Below, piece by piece: positions 1-8,100 of a DNA stretch of 64,000 bases. The number at the start of each line of letters is the position of its first letter. The first letter of the stretch is position 1. The notes beneath the pieces are model-generated. The model did not search any database and was not told the origin of the DNA. It saw only the letters and a list, made by a program, of their open reading frames with translations. Source of the stretch: Terriglobales bacterium (GTDB taxonomy: Bacteria > Acidobacteriota > Terriglobia > Bryobacterales > Bryobacteraceae); assembly GCA_021372245.1 (NCBI GenBank), contig JAJFUV010000287.1, positions 1 to 64,000 of the forward strand. The letters run 5' to 3'. Both the position numbers and the translations under genes were made by a program.

Positions 1-100
1 AAAACACACGCTTCGCGTATGCCATAATGCGAGGTCCTTCGTGCAAATTCCTCTCCCGGATGGCGAGGATCTCTCCGACAATGTCTCTAGGCTTCGACAT
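1..100 (-). CDS. HEPN-domain protein, 5' fragment cut by window edge
   Basis: The first 33 codons of a gene read leftwards off the window. They are identical to the start of the HEPN-type gene at 58501-59253, so the product is presumably the same ribonuclease-like protein, but the part with the catalytic motif is not in the window. The start codon (complement 98-100) lies 12 bases inside the cassette boundary ACACAAC, as in the complete copy. It is either a second copy of the cassette or a contig end that shares a repeat. Confidence 0.6.
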   Translation of the reverse strand, partial: MSKPRDIVGEILAIRERNLHEGPRIMAYAKRVF

Positions 101-121
101 ATTAATATTTCACACAACGAT
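1..121. repeat. 121-base exact repeat of 59154-59274
   Basis: Bases 1-121 match 59154-59274 without a difference and then diverge. The match contains the first 33 codons of the HEPN gene, its short leader and the cassette boundary ACACAAC, and ends three bases after that boundary. The break falls where integron strand exchange would occur if cassettes point to the minus strand. The match starts at base 1, so its full length is unknown. Confidence 0.95.
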
Positions 122-214
122 CAAGGTCTGGCAACCCAGCCAGCGCCACAGATGCCCGAAAAACAGAAATAAACTCCCACGCTGGCAGGGGTTGCCAGCA
201 CCGACTTGTTATGC
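112..214 (-). other. attC-like recombination site 1
   Basis: This is an imperfect palindrome with outer 7-mers ACACAAC (112-118) and GTTATGC (208-214). The inner arms, near 130-153 and 179-198, pair through GGCAACC. On the minus strand the right arm reads AACAAGTCGGTGCTGGCAAC, the consensus shared by the other sites. GTTATGC reappears inverted as GCATAAC at 522-528, which marks the cassette 208-528. Confidence 0.85.
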
Positions 215-588
215 CTCTTAGAGTTACCATTGAATTGATCCAACGGGGGGACGAATCCCGCAAAAGAAAGCTCGCTGTCGTGGACATCGAGAACGACGGC
301 ACAGCTGGCGACATGCGCGGCGGTGGCGATTTTGGAAACTACCTCGTAAGGGCGTCCGCCGAAATGCAGGGCGGCTTTGATGAGTTCGCAGCCTTCACAA
401 TGGGGCCGCTTAAACGCGGCGACTACATCGACACGGCGATTGATATTCTGGCCGTGATGCACTCCGCGAGGATGCCGCGCCGTGGATTCATCACGGGCCG
501 CGTCGAAGTGGATAATTCTGGGCATAACACGTTATTAACCCACCCATGCCAAACTTCCGAAAACAACGCGATGAACGCAAAAGACTGA
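211..588 (+). CDS. Cassette gene, unknown function
   Basis: I do not recognise the family. The protein (125 aa) is soluble-looking, with a well-mixed acidic/basic composition over residues 1-105. The ATG is part of the cassette core GTTATGC, so there is almost no leader. The cassette ends at 528; the last 20 codons (from Asn-Thr-Leu-Leu) are read from the attI-like sequence and recur at the end of the unrelated cassette gene at 61616-61897, so they are unlikely to be functional. The opposite strand is also open (121-525), but its translation looks like a shadow. Confidence 0.6.
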   Translation: MPLRVTIELIQRGDESRKRKLAVVDIENDGTAGDMRGGGDFGNYLVRASAEMQGGFDEFAAFTMGPLKRGDYIDTAIDILAVMHSARMPRRGFITGRVEVDNSGHNTLLTHPCQTSENNAMNAKD

Positions 589-604
589 GATTCAGCGCGA
601 TGGG
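522..604 (-). other. attI-like site, copy 1, with cassette junction
   Basis: Cassette end GCATAAC (522-528) is followed by a sequence that also follows the other array (61838-61913). Bases 526-604 equal 61835-61913 with a single mismatch. Read on the minus strand the junction is ACGTG^TTATGC, which fits attI-to-cassette strand exchange between G and TT. The site overlaps the first codons of the gene at 546. No integron integrase is adjacent. Confidence 0.7.
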
Positions 605-911
605 GAAGTCATCGCAGCGCGTGCAGGCGGAACGGCGACTGGCGGCCATCACGCCGGAGATGATCCGCGAGGCCGAATCAAATCCGCCGCTCCGGATGGG
701 TGACGCCATCGGATCGCTGCAATGGACGGATTTCCGCACCGGAAAGGTGCAGCGATGGACGGTCCTGCGCGGTGATCGAGTCGATAGAATCATGCTCCAA
801 TCGCCAGACGGACGCCGCTCACGCTCCGCTGGCTGGTCCTTCCTTATGCGCTGCGTCCGCATGGTGATCCTGGGGCATTACTCGTCCCTCAAGCGCCAAC
901 CTTACCGATGA
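546..911 (+). CDS. Small basic phage protein, attI-overlapping paralog A
   Basis: Unknown function, 121 aa, with a very basic N-terminus. It is a paralog of the gene at 61855-62193. The first 20 residues are nearly identical at DNA level because they overlie the attI-like site; after that only scattered motifs agree (GDA-G-LQW-DFR-GKV). It sits where an integron would carry intI but has no recombinase motif (no Arg...His-x-x-Arg...Tyr). It may be a phage gene whose 5' end was co-opted as the insertion site. Confidence 0.7.
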   Translation: MPNFRKQRDERKRLRFSAMGKSSQRVQAERRLAAITPEMIREAESNPPLRMGDAIGSLQWTDFRTGKVQRWTVLRGDRVDRIMLQSPDGRRSRSAGWSFLMRCVRMVILGHYSSLKRQPYR

Positions 912-912
912 C

Positions 913-1272
913 ATGCCGCGAGAAAAGACCAACGACGCTTGGACCGAATACCAAGCCCCATGGGTGGAGGAAACCGACGTGCCATTCGGCTATCGGGTGG
1001 AATCCCGATCCGATCCGGAGTTCGGATTTCACACGGTGGATCTTACCCAGCGCGGCGGCCACGGCGCTTGCACCTGCACCCATTTCCAGATCGTGGCCAA
1101 CCCGAACTTTCGCCGGCACGGGAAGCACATCCCATACGCTCCAAAGCGCCAGGGAGTCAGCGAGTGCGCCCACATCCGTGCAGCCCTTGACCACTATCAC
1201 CAGCACATGACCATACCGATGCTCTCCACCTTCAAAAACGGAATCACGAAAGGAGAACCCAATGCCCGTTGA
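913..1272 (+). CDS. Putative zinc-binding protein, SWIM-like
   Basis: This 119-residue protein has a Cys-Thr-Cys-Thr-His-Phe cluster near the middle and Cys-Ala-His-Ile about 30 residues later. That CxC...CxH spacing is typical of SWIM zinc fingers, which bind DNA or protein partners. It begins two bases after the previous gene and overlaps the next by 11 bases, so it is part of the leftmost small-gene operon. The SWIM assignment is an inference from the motif alone. Confidence 0.65.
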   Translation: MPREKTNDAWTEYQAPWVEETDVPFGYRVESRSDPEFGFHTVDLTQRGGHGACTCTHFQIVANPNFRRHGKHIPYAPKRQGVSECAHIRAALDHYHQHMTIPMLSTFKNGITKGEPNAR

Positions 1273-1600
1273 CTGGAAACGCTACCCTCGCAACTGGCGA
1301 CGCGTCAGCGAACTCATCCTTCGCCGGTCGCAAGGCCGGTGTGAGTGGTGCGGGGCTGAACACGCTCTGCCGCACCCGGTCACCGGCTCGAAGGTGATAC
1401 TAACCACCGCGCACCTTGGCGAGCCGTTCGCCTTGGGTGCCGACAAGCACGACAAGCATGACATCCGGGCAGAAAACCTGGCCGCTCTGTGCCAGCGGTG
1501 CCACCTGCGCCACGATCGAGACGAACACGCCGCCAACGCCCGCAAGACCCGCGAGGCAAAGCGCGAAGCACGAGAACCATCACTGTTCCAGACGCCATGA
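1262..1600 (+). CDS. HNH endonuclease
   Basis: A 112-residue HNH nuclease. A Cys-Glu-Trp-Cys pair (about residues 28-31), a central Ala-His-Leu and a C-terminal Cys-Gln-Arg-Cys-His-Leu-Arg-His-Asp motif form the zinc-bound beta-beta-alpha-metal site. HNH genes next to terminase genes often help DNA packaging in tailed phages, and terS/terL begin 1.1 kb downstream. A free-standing homing role cannot be excluded. Confidence 0.8.
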   Translation: MPVDWKRYPRNWRRVSELILRRSQGRCEWCGAEHALPHPVTGSKVILTTAHLGEPFALGADKHDKHDIRAENLAALCQRCHLRHDRDEHAANARKTREAKREAREPSLFQTP

Positions 1601-1806
1601 GCCGCGCCCCGATCCGCAACTGCGACGAGTGCAAGCACTTCGTCCCCAACCAGGCCACCAAGCACGCCCACTGTGCCCGCGGCCAGAAGCTCCGGTTCAC
1701 CTTCCCCAAGCTCCCCGGCATCCAGGATCCGAAGTCTTGGGGCTACCGCCGGCAGTGCGAACTGTTCCAGAACATCCAACCCGCCAAATCCAATGGACCC
1801 GTTTGA
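1597..1806 (+). CDS. Small cysteine-rich protein
   Basis: 69 residues, starting in an ATGA overlap with the HNH gene. Cysteines at Cys-Asp-Glu-Cys and two further positions (His-Ala-His-Cys, Arg-Gln-Cys) suggest a small zinc-bound fold. The family is unknown. Confidence 0.6.
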   Translation: MSRAPIRNCDECKHFVPNQATKHAHCARGQKLRFTFPKLPGIQDPKSWGYRRQCELFQNIQPAKSNGPV

Positions 1807-2041
1807 ATCCCAACAAGCCATCGAAGCAGAGCGCCAGCGACTCGCCATCCAGCACGAGCAGGATCGCAGGGCACTCTGGCGAAACGTAGCCATCGGCTAC
1901 GCTGCCGCATCCAACTCCACAGACGGATCCGGTATGCACAGATGGGCAAACCGCGCACTCAGCGAATACGACAAGGCATTCCCGAACCCGCCGGGCATCA
2001 CAGCCCTTCCGCCCACTCCTGCACCAGTTCCCCGGCAGTGA
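1793..2041 (+). CDS. Small hypothetical protein
   Basis: 82 residues with a helical, charged N-terminal half (Gln/Glu/Arg rich) and a proline-rich tail. It overlaps the upstream gene by 14 bases. It has no recognisable domain. The chosen ATG (1793) gives a natural composition; the longer upstream reading frame is a shadow. Confidence 0.5.
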   Translation: MDPFESQQAIEAERQRLAIQHEQDRRALWRNVAIGYAAASNSTDGSGMHRWANRALSEYDKAFPNPPGITALPPTPAPVPRQ

Positions 2042-2116
2042 TCCCGCGCGCCTCCGCGGTGCCCTCCACCTTGGCCTTGGTTTCCTCGACCGCATGCCTA
2101 TTACCGTTGTCCAACC

Positions 2117-2668
2117 ATGAAAATCACCAAAGACAAGGCTTCTGCGTTTTGGCAAAAGATCGACAAGGACGGTCCGATGCCAGATCAATCGAACCCCCAT
2201 TACATCGGCTTGAATCGGTGTTGGATTTGGACAGGACGAACCAACCACAATGGTTACGGAAGGATTTCTGTCTCGTTTGATGGAAAACGAATCATGGCCC
2301 GAACCCATCGAATTTCATGGGAGATTCACCACGGAAAGATTCCTGACGGAATGCTCGTGCTGCATCGCTGCGACAACCCTGCATGCGCCAATCCAGATCA
2401 TTTGTTTTTGGGCAGCCACCAAGACAACCAAAATGACTGCACGATCAAAAACCGGAAGAACGGCCGAAGAGGAAAAAGAAGGCCATACGGGCCAAGAGAT
2501 TTCACCGTTCCTCGGGTTTTAACCCAAAATCAGGTTGATGAAATTCGAGCCATGCGGAGAAACTTGAAAGTGTCTTGCTCTGAAATTGCCAAAATTTACG
2601 GGGTATCGAGGGCAATGGTTTGGCTCATTGTGACCGGAAAAGCATGGAAAAGACCTGCGCCCGTTTAA
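2117..2668 (+). CDS. HNH homing-endonuclease-like protein with C-terminal HTH
   Basis: 183 residues. Residues 30-110 match the HNH_3 type of phage homing endonuclease: Cys-Trp-Ile-Trp-Thr-Gly near 35, a HRISW-like helix, and LHRCDNPACANPDHLFLG near 85-103. Residues 135-175 form a helix-turn-helix (a sigma-region-4/resolvase-like recognition helix). The DNA is visibly more A+T rich than its neighbours, as expected for a mobile endonuclease gene inserted between operons just before terS. Confidence 0.8.
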   Translation: MKITKDKASAFWQKIDKDGPMPDQSNPHYIGLNRCWIWTGRTNHNGYGRISVSFDGKRIMARTHRISWEIHHGKIPDGMLVLHRCDNPACANPDHLFLGSHQDNQNDCTIKNRKNGRRGKRRPYGPRDFTVPRVLTQNQVDEIRAMRRNLKVSCSEIAKIYGVSRAMVWLIVTGKAWKRPAPV

Positions 2669-2692
2669 AATCTTGACGGGTTCTGTAAAATC
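2655..2692 (+). promoter_or_regulatory. Phage promoter-like motif 1
   Basis: CTGCGCCCGT (2655-2664), then 20 bases, then GTAAAATC (2685-2692). It overlaps the end of the HNH gene and precedes the terminase operon. It is one of seven copies of the same two-part motif in the window. Confidence 0.6.
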
Positions 2693-2707
2693 AGAGGACG
2701 CCGACAG

Positions 2708-3217
2708 GTGAACAACCGTCCATGCCTCATGAAAACGAAACCGAAGCCACCGACCAAAAAAGCCCGAACGTCCACCAAAGCGCCGAAGCGGGAACGGAAG
2801 CTATCGGTGCGGCAGGAAAGGTTCTGCGAGTTGATTGCCGCGGGGAAAAGCGGGCCTGATGCCTGGCTGGAAGCGGGATACCAAGTGAAGAATCGAGACG
2901 TGGCAAAAGCCAATGCCTGCGAAGCCCTTACGAATCCTTACATAGAGGCCCGAGTGGCTGAACTTCGCAAGCCGCAGACCAAGAAAACCCTCTCATCGCG
3001 CGATCACAAGCGACTTTTGGCGATGCAACTGATGGAAGATCCCCGGCAGAAAACTCAAGACCGGCTTCGCGCCATGGAGATCGACGCCCGCCTTGCCGGC
3101 CAGTTCGAGCCCGACCGGACAGAGATCGAGGTGGGGCCGAAAACCCTGCTGTCCATCAAAGAGCGGGCCGCCCAGGTGGCCAGCGCACTGATCCGCAGCT
3201 ACGAAACCGATTCATGA
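2708..3217 (+). CDS. terS: Terminase small subunit
   Basis: 169 residues. It carries a basic Pro/Lys-rich N-terminus, then a helix-turn-helix part typical of Terminase_2-type small subunits (RQERFCELIAAGKSGPDAWL, near residues 36-55; later TNPYIEARVAEL). The protein recognises phage DNA for packaging. It directly precedes and overlaps terL (ATGA). The start is GTG at 2708; an in-frame ATG at 2729 would remove seven residues and is equally possible. Confidence 0.85.
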   Translation: MNNRPCLMKTKPKPPTKKARTSTKAPKRERKLSVRQERFCELIAAGKSGPDAWLEAGYQVKNRDVAKANACEALTNPYIEARVAELRKPQTKKTLSSRDHKRLLAMQLMEDPRQKTQDRLRAMEIDARLAGQFEPDRTEIEVGPKTLLSIKERAAQVASALIRSYETDS

Positions 3218-5040
3218 GCGCCGTTCCGGAAATCGTGCGGAAGTTCTCCGACATGCTGGCCACCAGCACCCAAGACAAACTTGAAGCGCTGGCCTACAAT
3301 TCGCCGGCGACTCACTTCTGCCTTTTCATGGAGATCAAGGACAAGAACGGCCGATGGATCAGGCCAAAGCCGAACGTCCTTCAACTCCGCATATCCGAAA
3401 CAATCGAAACGATCCGGGCGAAATGCCCAGGCACCCGGATCCGGATCATCGCCGTGAAGCCCCGCCGGGCCGGTCTGTCCACGTTCTCCCTGCATTGCGG
3501 CTACCACGAGGCCATGCGCCGGCCAATCGAGGGCATCACGATTGCCGACCGACGGGAGAACTCCCAAATGCTCATCGAGCGACTGGGCGAGTATTCCACG
3601 CATGACAGTTTCCCATGGGAAAACCGGGTGATCCGGAACGCGCAAGGCATCTTCGAGTGGGACAACGGCAGCCGGTGGACCATCGATTCCGCGGAAAACC
3701 CGGACGCTGGTGTGGGCGGCACCCGCCACTTCGGCCATTTCTCGGAGTGTTCGAAGTATCCGCAGACGGCCATCAAGAACGACGTGAAGACGATGACGGC
3801 CGCCCTGCCGTCGTTCTCGGGATCGGATACCATCTGCATCGCGGAGAGCACGCCAGAGGGGGCCGCAGGCTGGTTCTACGGCACGTTTGACGAGGAAGCG
3901 ATGTGGCTGGATGACTTCCTGAAACGCTACGCAGAGGGATTCCGCCCGGAACAGCAGTGGATCAAGGTGTTCGCCGCCTGGTGGGAGTTTGACGACTACC
4001 GCCGGCAAAACCCGGTCAGCGAGGCGGAGCGGGCGGAAATCGACGCCACGCTGTCCGACTTGGAGCGTGAAGAGCGGGAGAAGTTCGGCCTGACCTATGA
4101 GCAACTGGCGTGGCGGCGGGAAACCATCGCCTCCGAGTGCGATGGCGATCCGCGGATCTTCGCCTACTACTACCCGAGCGACCCGATTTCCTGCTGGATC
4201 GCCTCGGGCACGCCGCGCTTTGACATGCAGATCCTTGCCGACATGAAGAAGAAGGCCAAGGACGTGACGCCCGACACGGGCTATCTGGTCACCCAGCACA
4301 ATGGAGTGGTAACCTGGTCCCGCGATGAACGCGGGGCGGGGGAAATCCTGATGTTCGAGGAACCGCGCGAGGGCATGGCCTACATCGTGGCCTGCGACCC
4401 GGCCACCGGGGAAAGCCAGACAATGGGAGCGGACCCGGACAGGACATCGATCGCGGTGTGGCGGCAGAAGTTCTTCGATCCGGACCTGAAACTTGCCCGG
4501 TGCGCCAAGCTGGTGGCTCGAGTACGCCCGCCCTTCACCGGGGATGACGACATTGCCGCGGGCCACATCGCGCGCCTCTCGAAGTTCTACGGCGGGTGCA
4601 TGATCGCCCTGGAAGTGAACCAAGGGTTGCAAGTCCTGCGCTGCCTGCTGGACGCCAGCCTGCCGATTTACAAGCGCATCGTGTTCAGCCATAAGACCAA
4701 CGCGAAGGAAGAACAATACGGATTCAAACTCACCGACCAGAATCAGCGCCGGATGGTGATCGATGGCCTGGCCGCGGCGATCCGCAACCGGGAGATCGAG
4801 CCCGATTTCCACACGATCGAGGAACTGATGAAATTCGTGCGGAAGCCAAACGGCCGATACGAGGCGGCCAGCGGGGCTCACGATGACGACGTGATGCAAG
4901 CCGCGATGGCCTGGGAAGTCCTGCCCTCGGCCACGGTGTTCGCCCGGAAGGTGCGCCGGGACGTGGACCCGACCGACATGGCGACCGGCAACCGGAAACA
5001 GGGCTGGCGAGTAGTCTCGAACGTGCGCCGCGGGTGGTGA
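3214..5040 (+). CDS. terL: Terminase large subunit
   Basis: 608 residues; the packaging ATPase and nuclease. The ATPase P-loop variant is AVKPRRAGLST (about 80-90), followed by the typical phage GYHEAM helix. The nuclease half has YIVACDPATGES with a DPDRTSIAVW strand (from about 389), EVNQG near 467 and a final AHDDDVMQAAMAW near 556, which together give the acidic metal-binding set of the RNase-H-like fold. It overlaps terS by four bases. The gene after it is the giant ORF rather than the portal. Confidence 0.92.
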   Translation: MSAVPEIVRKFSDMLATSTQDKLEALAYNSPATHFCLFMEIKDKNGRWIRPKPNVLQLRISETIETIRAKCPGTRIRIIAVKPRRAGLSTFSLHCGYHEAMRRPIEGITIADRRENSQMLIERLGEYSTHDSFPWENRVIRNAQGIFEWDNGSRWTIDSAENPDAGVGGTRHFGHFSECSKYPQTAIKNDVKTMTAALPSFSGSDTICIAESTPEGAAGWFYGTFDEEAMWLDDFLKRYAEGFRPEQQWIKVFAAWWEFDDYRRQNPVSEAERAEIDATLSDLEREEREKFGLTYEQLAWRRETIASECDGDPRIFAYYYPSDPISCWIASGTPRFDMQILADMKKKAKDVTPDTGYLVTQHNGVVTWSRDERGAGEILMFEEPREGMAYIVACDPATGESQTMGADPDRTSIAVWRQKFFDPDLKLARCAKLVARVRPPFTGDDDIAAGHIARLSKFYGGCMIALEVNQGLQVLRCLLDASLPIYKRIVFSHKTNAKEEQYGFKLTDQNQRRMVIDGLAAAIRNREIEPDFHTIEELMKFVRKPNGRYEAASGAHDDDVMQAAMAWEVLPSATVFARKVRRDVDPTDMATGNRKQGWRVVSNVRRGW

Positions 5041-5089
5041 TGCTTACGCCGCGCGGAAGCATTACGCGGAAGTAGTTCTGCCCCCCACC

Positions 5090-5127
5090 CTGCGCCCGTT
5101 ACGGAAAGCGGGAAGTCGTGACAGGCT
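5090..5127 (+). promoter_or_regulatory. Phage promoter-like motif 2
   Basis: CTGCGCCCGT (5090-5099), 20 bases, GACAGGCT (5120-5127). The ATG of the giant gene lies 44 bases after the motif start, only six bases past the second box, so a leaderless or near-leaderless transcript is likely. Confidence 0.65.
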
Positions 5128-5133
5128 GCCGGC

Positions 5134-8100
5134 ATGTCTTCCCGATTCCGCCGCAGCGATCCCGAAGCCGAAGTTCAAGCCTACCTCGATGAAGTCCGCG
5201 CCGGGCGCGCTGGACAAGATCCGCGGGCGCAAACTCTGGCCCGTTCCCAATCCCCAAGAGCCCAAAAGACCGGCCAGCGCATGCTGGACGATCGAGCGGA
5301 CGCCAACCTCCGGCAGATCGAGGACGACCAGCGCGCCGCCGATCAAGCCGCGGAGGATGCCGCCAAGGCTCAGGAACAGGCCGCCAAGGACGCCGCGAAA
5401 GCCATGGAGGACGAGCGCAAGCGCAACGTGCGCGCCATGGCGGCCCAGGGTGCCGTGGTCGAGACGGACGTGGAGAGCGGCAAGCGGACGATCGCCACGC
5501 ATGCGGATGGTGCGCCGAAGTTCGAGGCTGGCCCCCTCGGGCGCGTCGAGCCCGTGGCCGAAGTGCGCCCCACCTTGGTGGACGGGGAAACCGGTGAGAA
5601 GCGCACGGTGCCAAACCTCGACATCATGATGGGCGGCGGTGCCGGATCGGACGCCATCGGCGCGACCGGATCGGAGAAACAAACCGTGTTTGGGCAGCAG
5701 GTGCGGGATGACCGTGGCCGGGTTTCCATCGTGGAGCCGAAGATCGAGACCGACAAGGACACCGGCCGGCAGACCTTCGACCAGAAGAACCCGGTGACCG
5801 GGAAAACGGAAACGCAGACGGTCGGCTACGATTGGGACGCCCGCGAGAAAGCCGCCCGTGCCGCCAAGATCGATGCCGACACGCAGGCGGTGGCGCTTGA
5901 AATCAACGCCCTTGACCAGCAGCGCGCACAGTTCGAGCCCCGTTGGCAGCCGGTGAAGGCGGAATACCTCAAGGCTAAGAGCGAGTTGGAATCACTCCCC
6001 TCCCCGCTGATTCAGCGCGGTTCCACCTGGGTGAAGGTGGACGAGCGCACCGGCAAGGAATCGCTGGCCACGCCGCAAGAAATCGCCTACCAAAAGAAGG
6101 TCCGCGAGCAGGCCCAAGCCCGATTCGAGCGTGCCAAGGCTGCGTATGAGCCGCTGGCCGGACAAAACGAGACGCTGACCAAGGCGGAGCGCGATGCGAC
6201 CGCCCGCCGGCTCCAAGTGGGCGAGGAAAAGATCCGCCTCGAAGCCGGACTGCCCGACAAGGACGCGGAAACACTCACGCGAGCGCTGGCCGTGCAGACG
6301 GAAGCCGTGCCGGATCCGGAGGCGGAAGCGGTAAAGCAAGCCGTGGCACCACCGGCCGCCCCTGCCGCGCCAACCAGTGGCCAAGCTGCCGCGCCGCCGG
6401 CAAAGCCACTGGTCCCGAAGGACGCGCTCAACGCCGACACCTTCGCCGCGGCATTCTCCGGCATCGTGAAGCCTGAAAGCCTCACGCTCGGGCTGTCCGG
6501 TGACGGATACCGGATGATCCAGCGCAACGGCACCACGATCGGCAGCATCGAGGATTCCGGCGGCGCTCCGGTGGTGGTCCTCAACGCCGGCCTGAACGAA
6601 GACCTGCGCGCCGTGGCCGCCCTTGGGGGCACCAAAGGCGTGCCGGTGTATCTGGCCGATGGCAACCGTCAGCCGCTCGCCAAGGAAGCCGCGTGGGCAA
6701 CGCAGGCGATCCAGCAGGCCCAACAGGCGGAACAAGCCGCGGGTTACTCGTTCACCGACCGCATGAACGCGCGGGAAGCGGCGCTGCAACTGGCCGGTGC
6801 CGACCTGCCGACGATCAACCGCAAGCTGCGTTCCGGCGAGATTTCCATGCAGGTGGCCGAAACACTGGCCAAAACGCTGCACGGCGAGACGTTCCAAGTG
6901 GCCGATCCCCTCGCCCCGGAGTCCTTCCAAGGCTGGCAGGCGGAGAATCCCGACAAGGCGGAAGCGTGGAGCAAGGCGCAAGCCTCGCGCGACATCCAAG
7001 GAATGAACGCTGTCAAATCGGCGTTCATTTCCGATTGGTATGCCAAGAACCAGCACAAGCCCGGCGTCACCTGGTCGATGATGCAGGCCGCGCGCAAGGC
7101 TGCCGCAGTGACCGGGACGGCCGGCGACCGTGCGGCCGATGGCGTGAAGACGCTCGGCGGCACCCTCGTGGACGCTGGCGGCTCCATGATTGGCCTGATG
7201 GCCGCCTATCCCACCCTTGCCGGCATGGGCGCTGCGGTGATGGCGCAAGACGTGTTCGGGAGCGGCTCTGACGGTGACCTCGGCGTGGCGTATCGGGACA
7301 TGCTCGAAGCCCGCGGCCGCGCGAACAAGAACTTCGTCCGCGGACTGGAGACCAATCGGCAGAAGTGGTTCACCGGCGAGGGCAAGAAAGCCACGGGGAA
7401 CCTACAAGCCGCCCTATTCGACTTCCGCGCCGCGGTGGCCACCCGCGACGTGTATCCGGACGGCATCGCGGATCCCCGCTATCAGGCCAAGTTCAACAAG
7501 GCGCTTGGCAAGGTGACCGATGCAGCTCACGCCCTGCACTCGCTCAACCTGGAAGACGGGTGGGCGATGACCCGTGATGACGTGGACCCGAACAAGGACC
7601 GGGTGCTTGGCGCTTCCCTGGCCAACTACATCGAGACCGGCGATCCGGAGGCATTCCAGCAGTTCCAGCGCCGTCTGCTTCTCGACAAGGGCAGCCGCGA
7701 GGCGGAAGGATGGAATCAGGACTTGGTGGCCGGGCAGGGCCGATTCGCCGCGGCGGTCATCGGTGGTGTGGCGGCCAATGACTTCGAAAGCGTGATCGAG
7801 ATTGCATCGAACCTCGCCACCGCGGGAGTTGCCAAGGCGATCCAGACCGGAGGGAAGATGGTTTCCGCCTCGAAGTTGGCCGGTGCCGGGCGCGTGGCGC
7901 GCTTCGGGCAGCAAGTGGCCAAGGACTTCCACAAGCTCGGCATGGTGGCCGACACGCTGGCGAAGCCGGCGAGCAAAGGCGGGAAGATCCTCAACCAGTC
8001 GGTGAAGCTGGGGAAAGCGACATTGGCGCAAGGTCTCAGCGAGGGAGCGGAAGGCGGCGTGGCGGAACTCGGAAACCCGGAAGCCACGGGTGCCAGTGTT

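Noticed and set aside
1-121. Terminal redundancy of a linear or circular phage contig.
   Set aside because: The second copy is internal (59154-59274) and both continue into different sequence; the window does not end there.
121-525. A minus-strand gene in the first cassette.
   Set aside because: It starts at the inverted GTTATGC core, but its composition is shadow-like while the plus frame at 211 looks natural.
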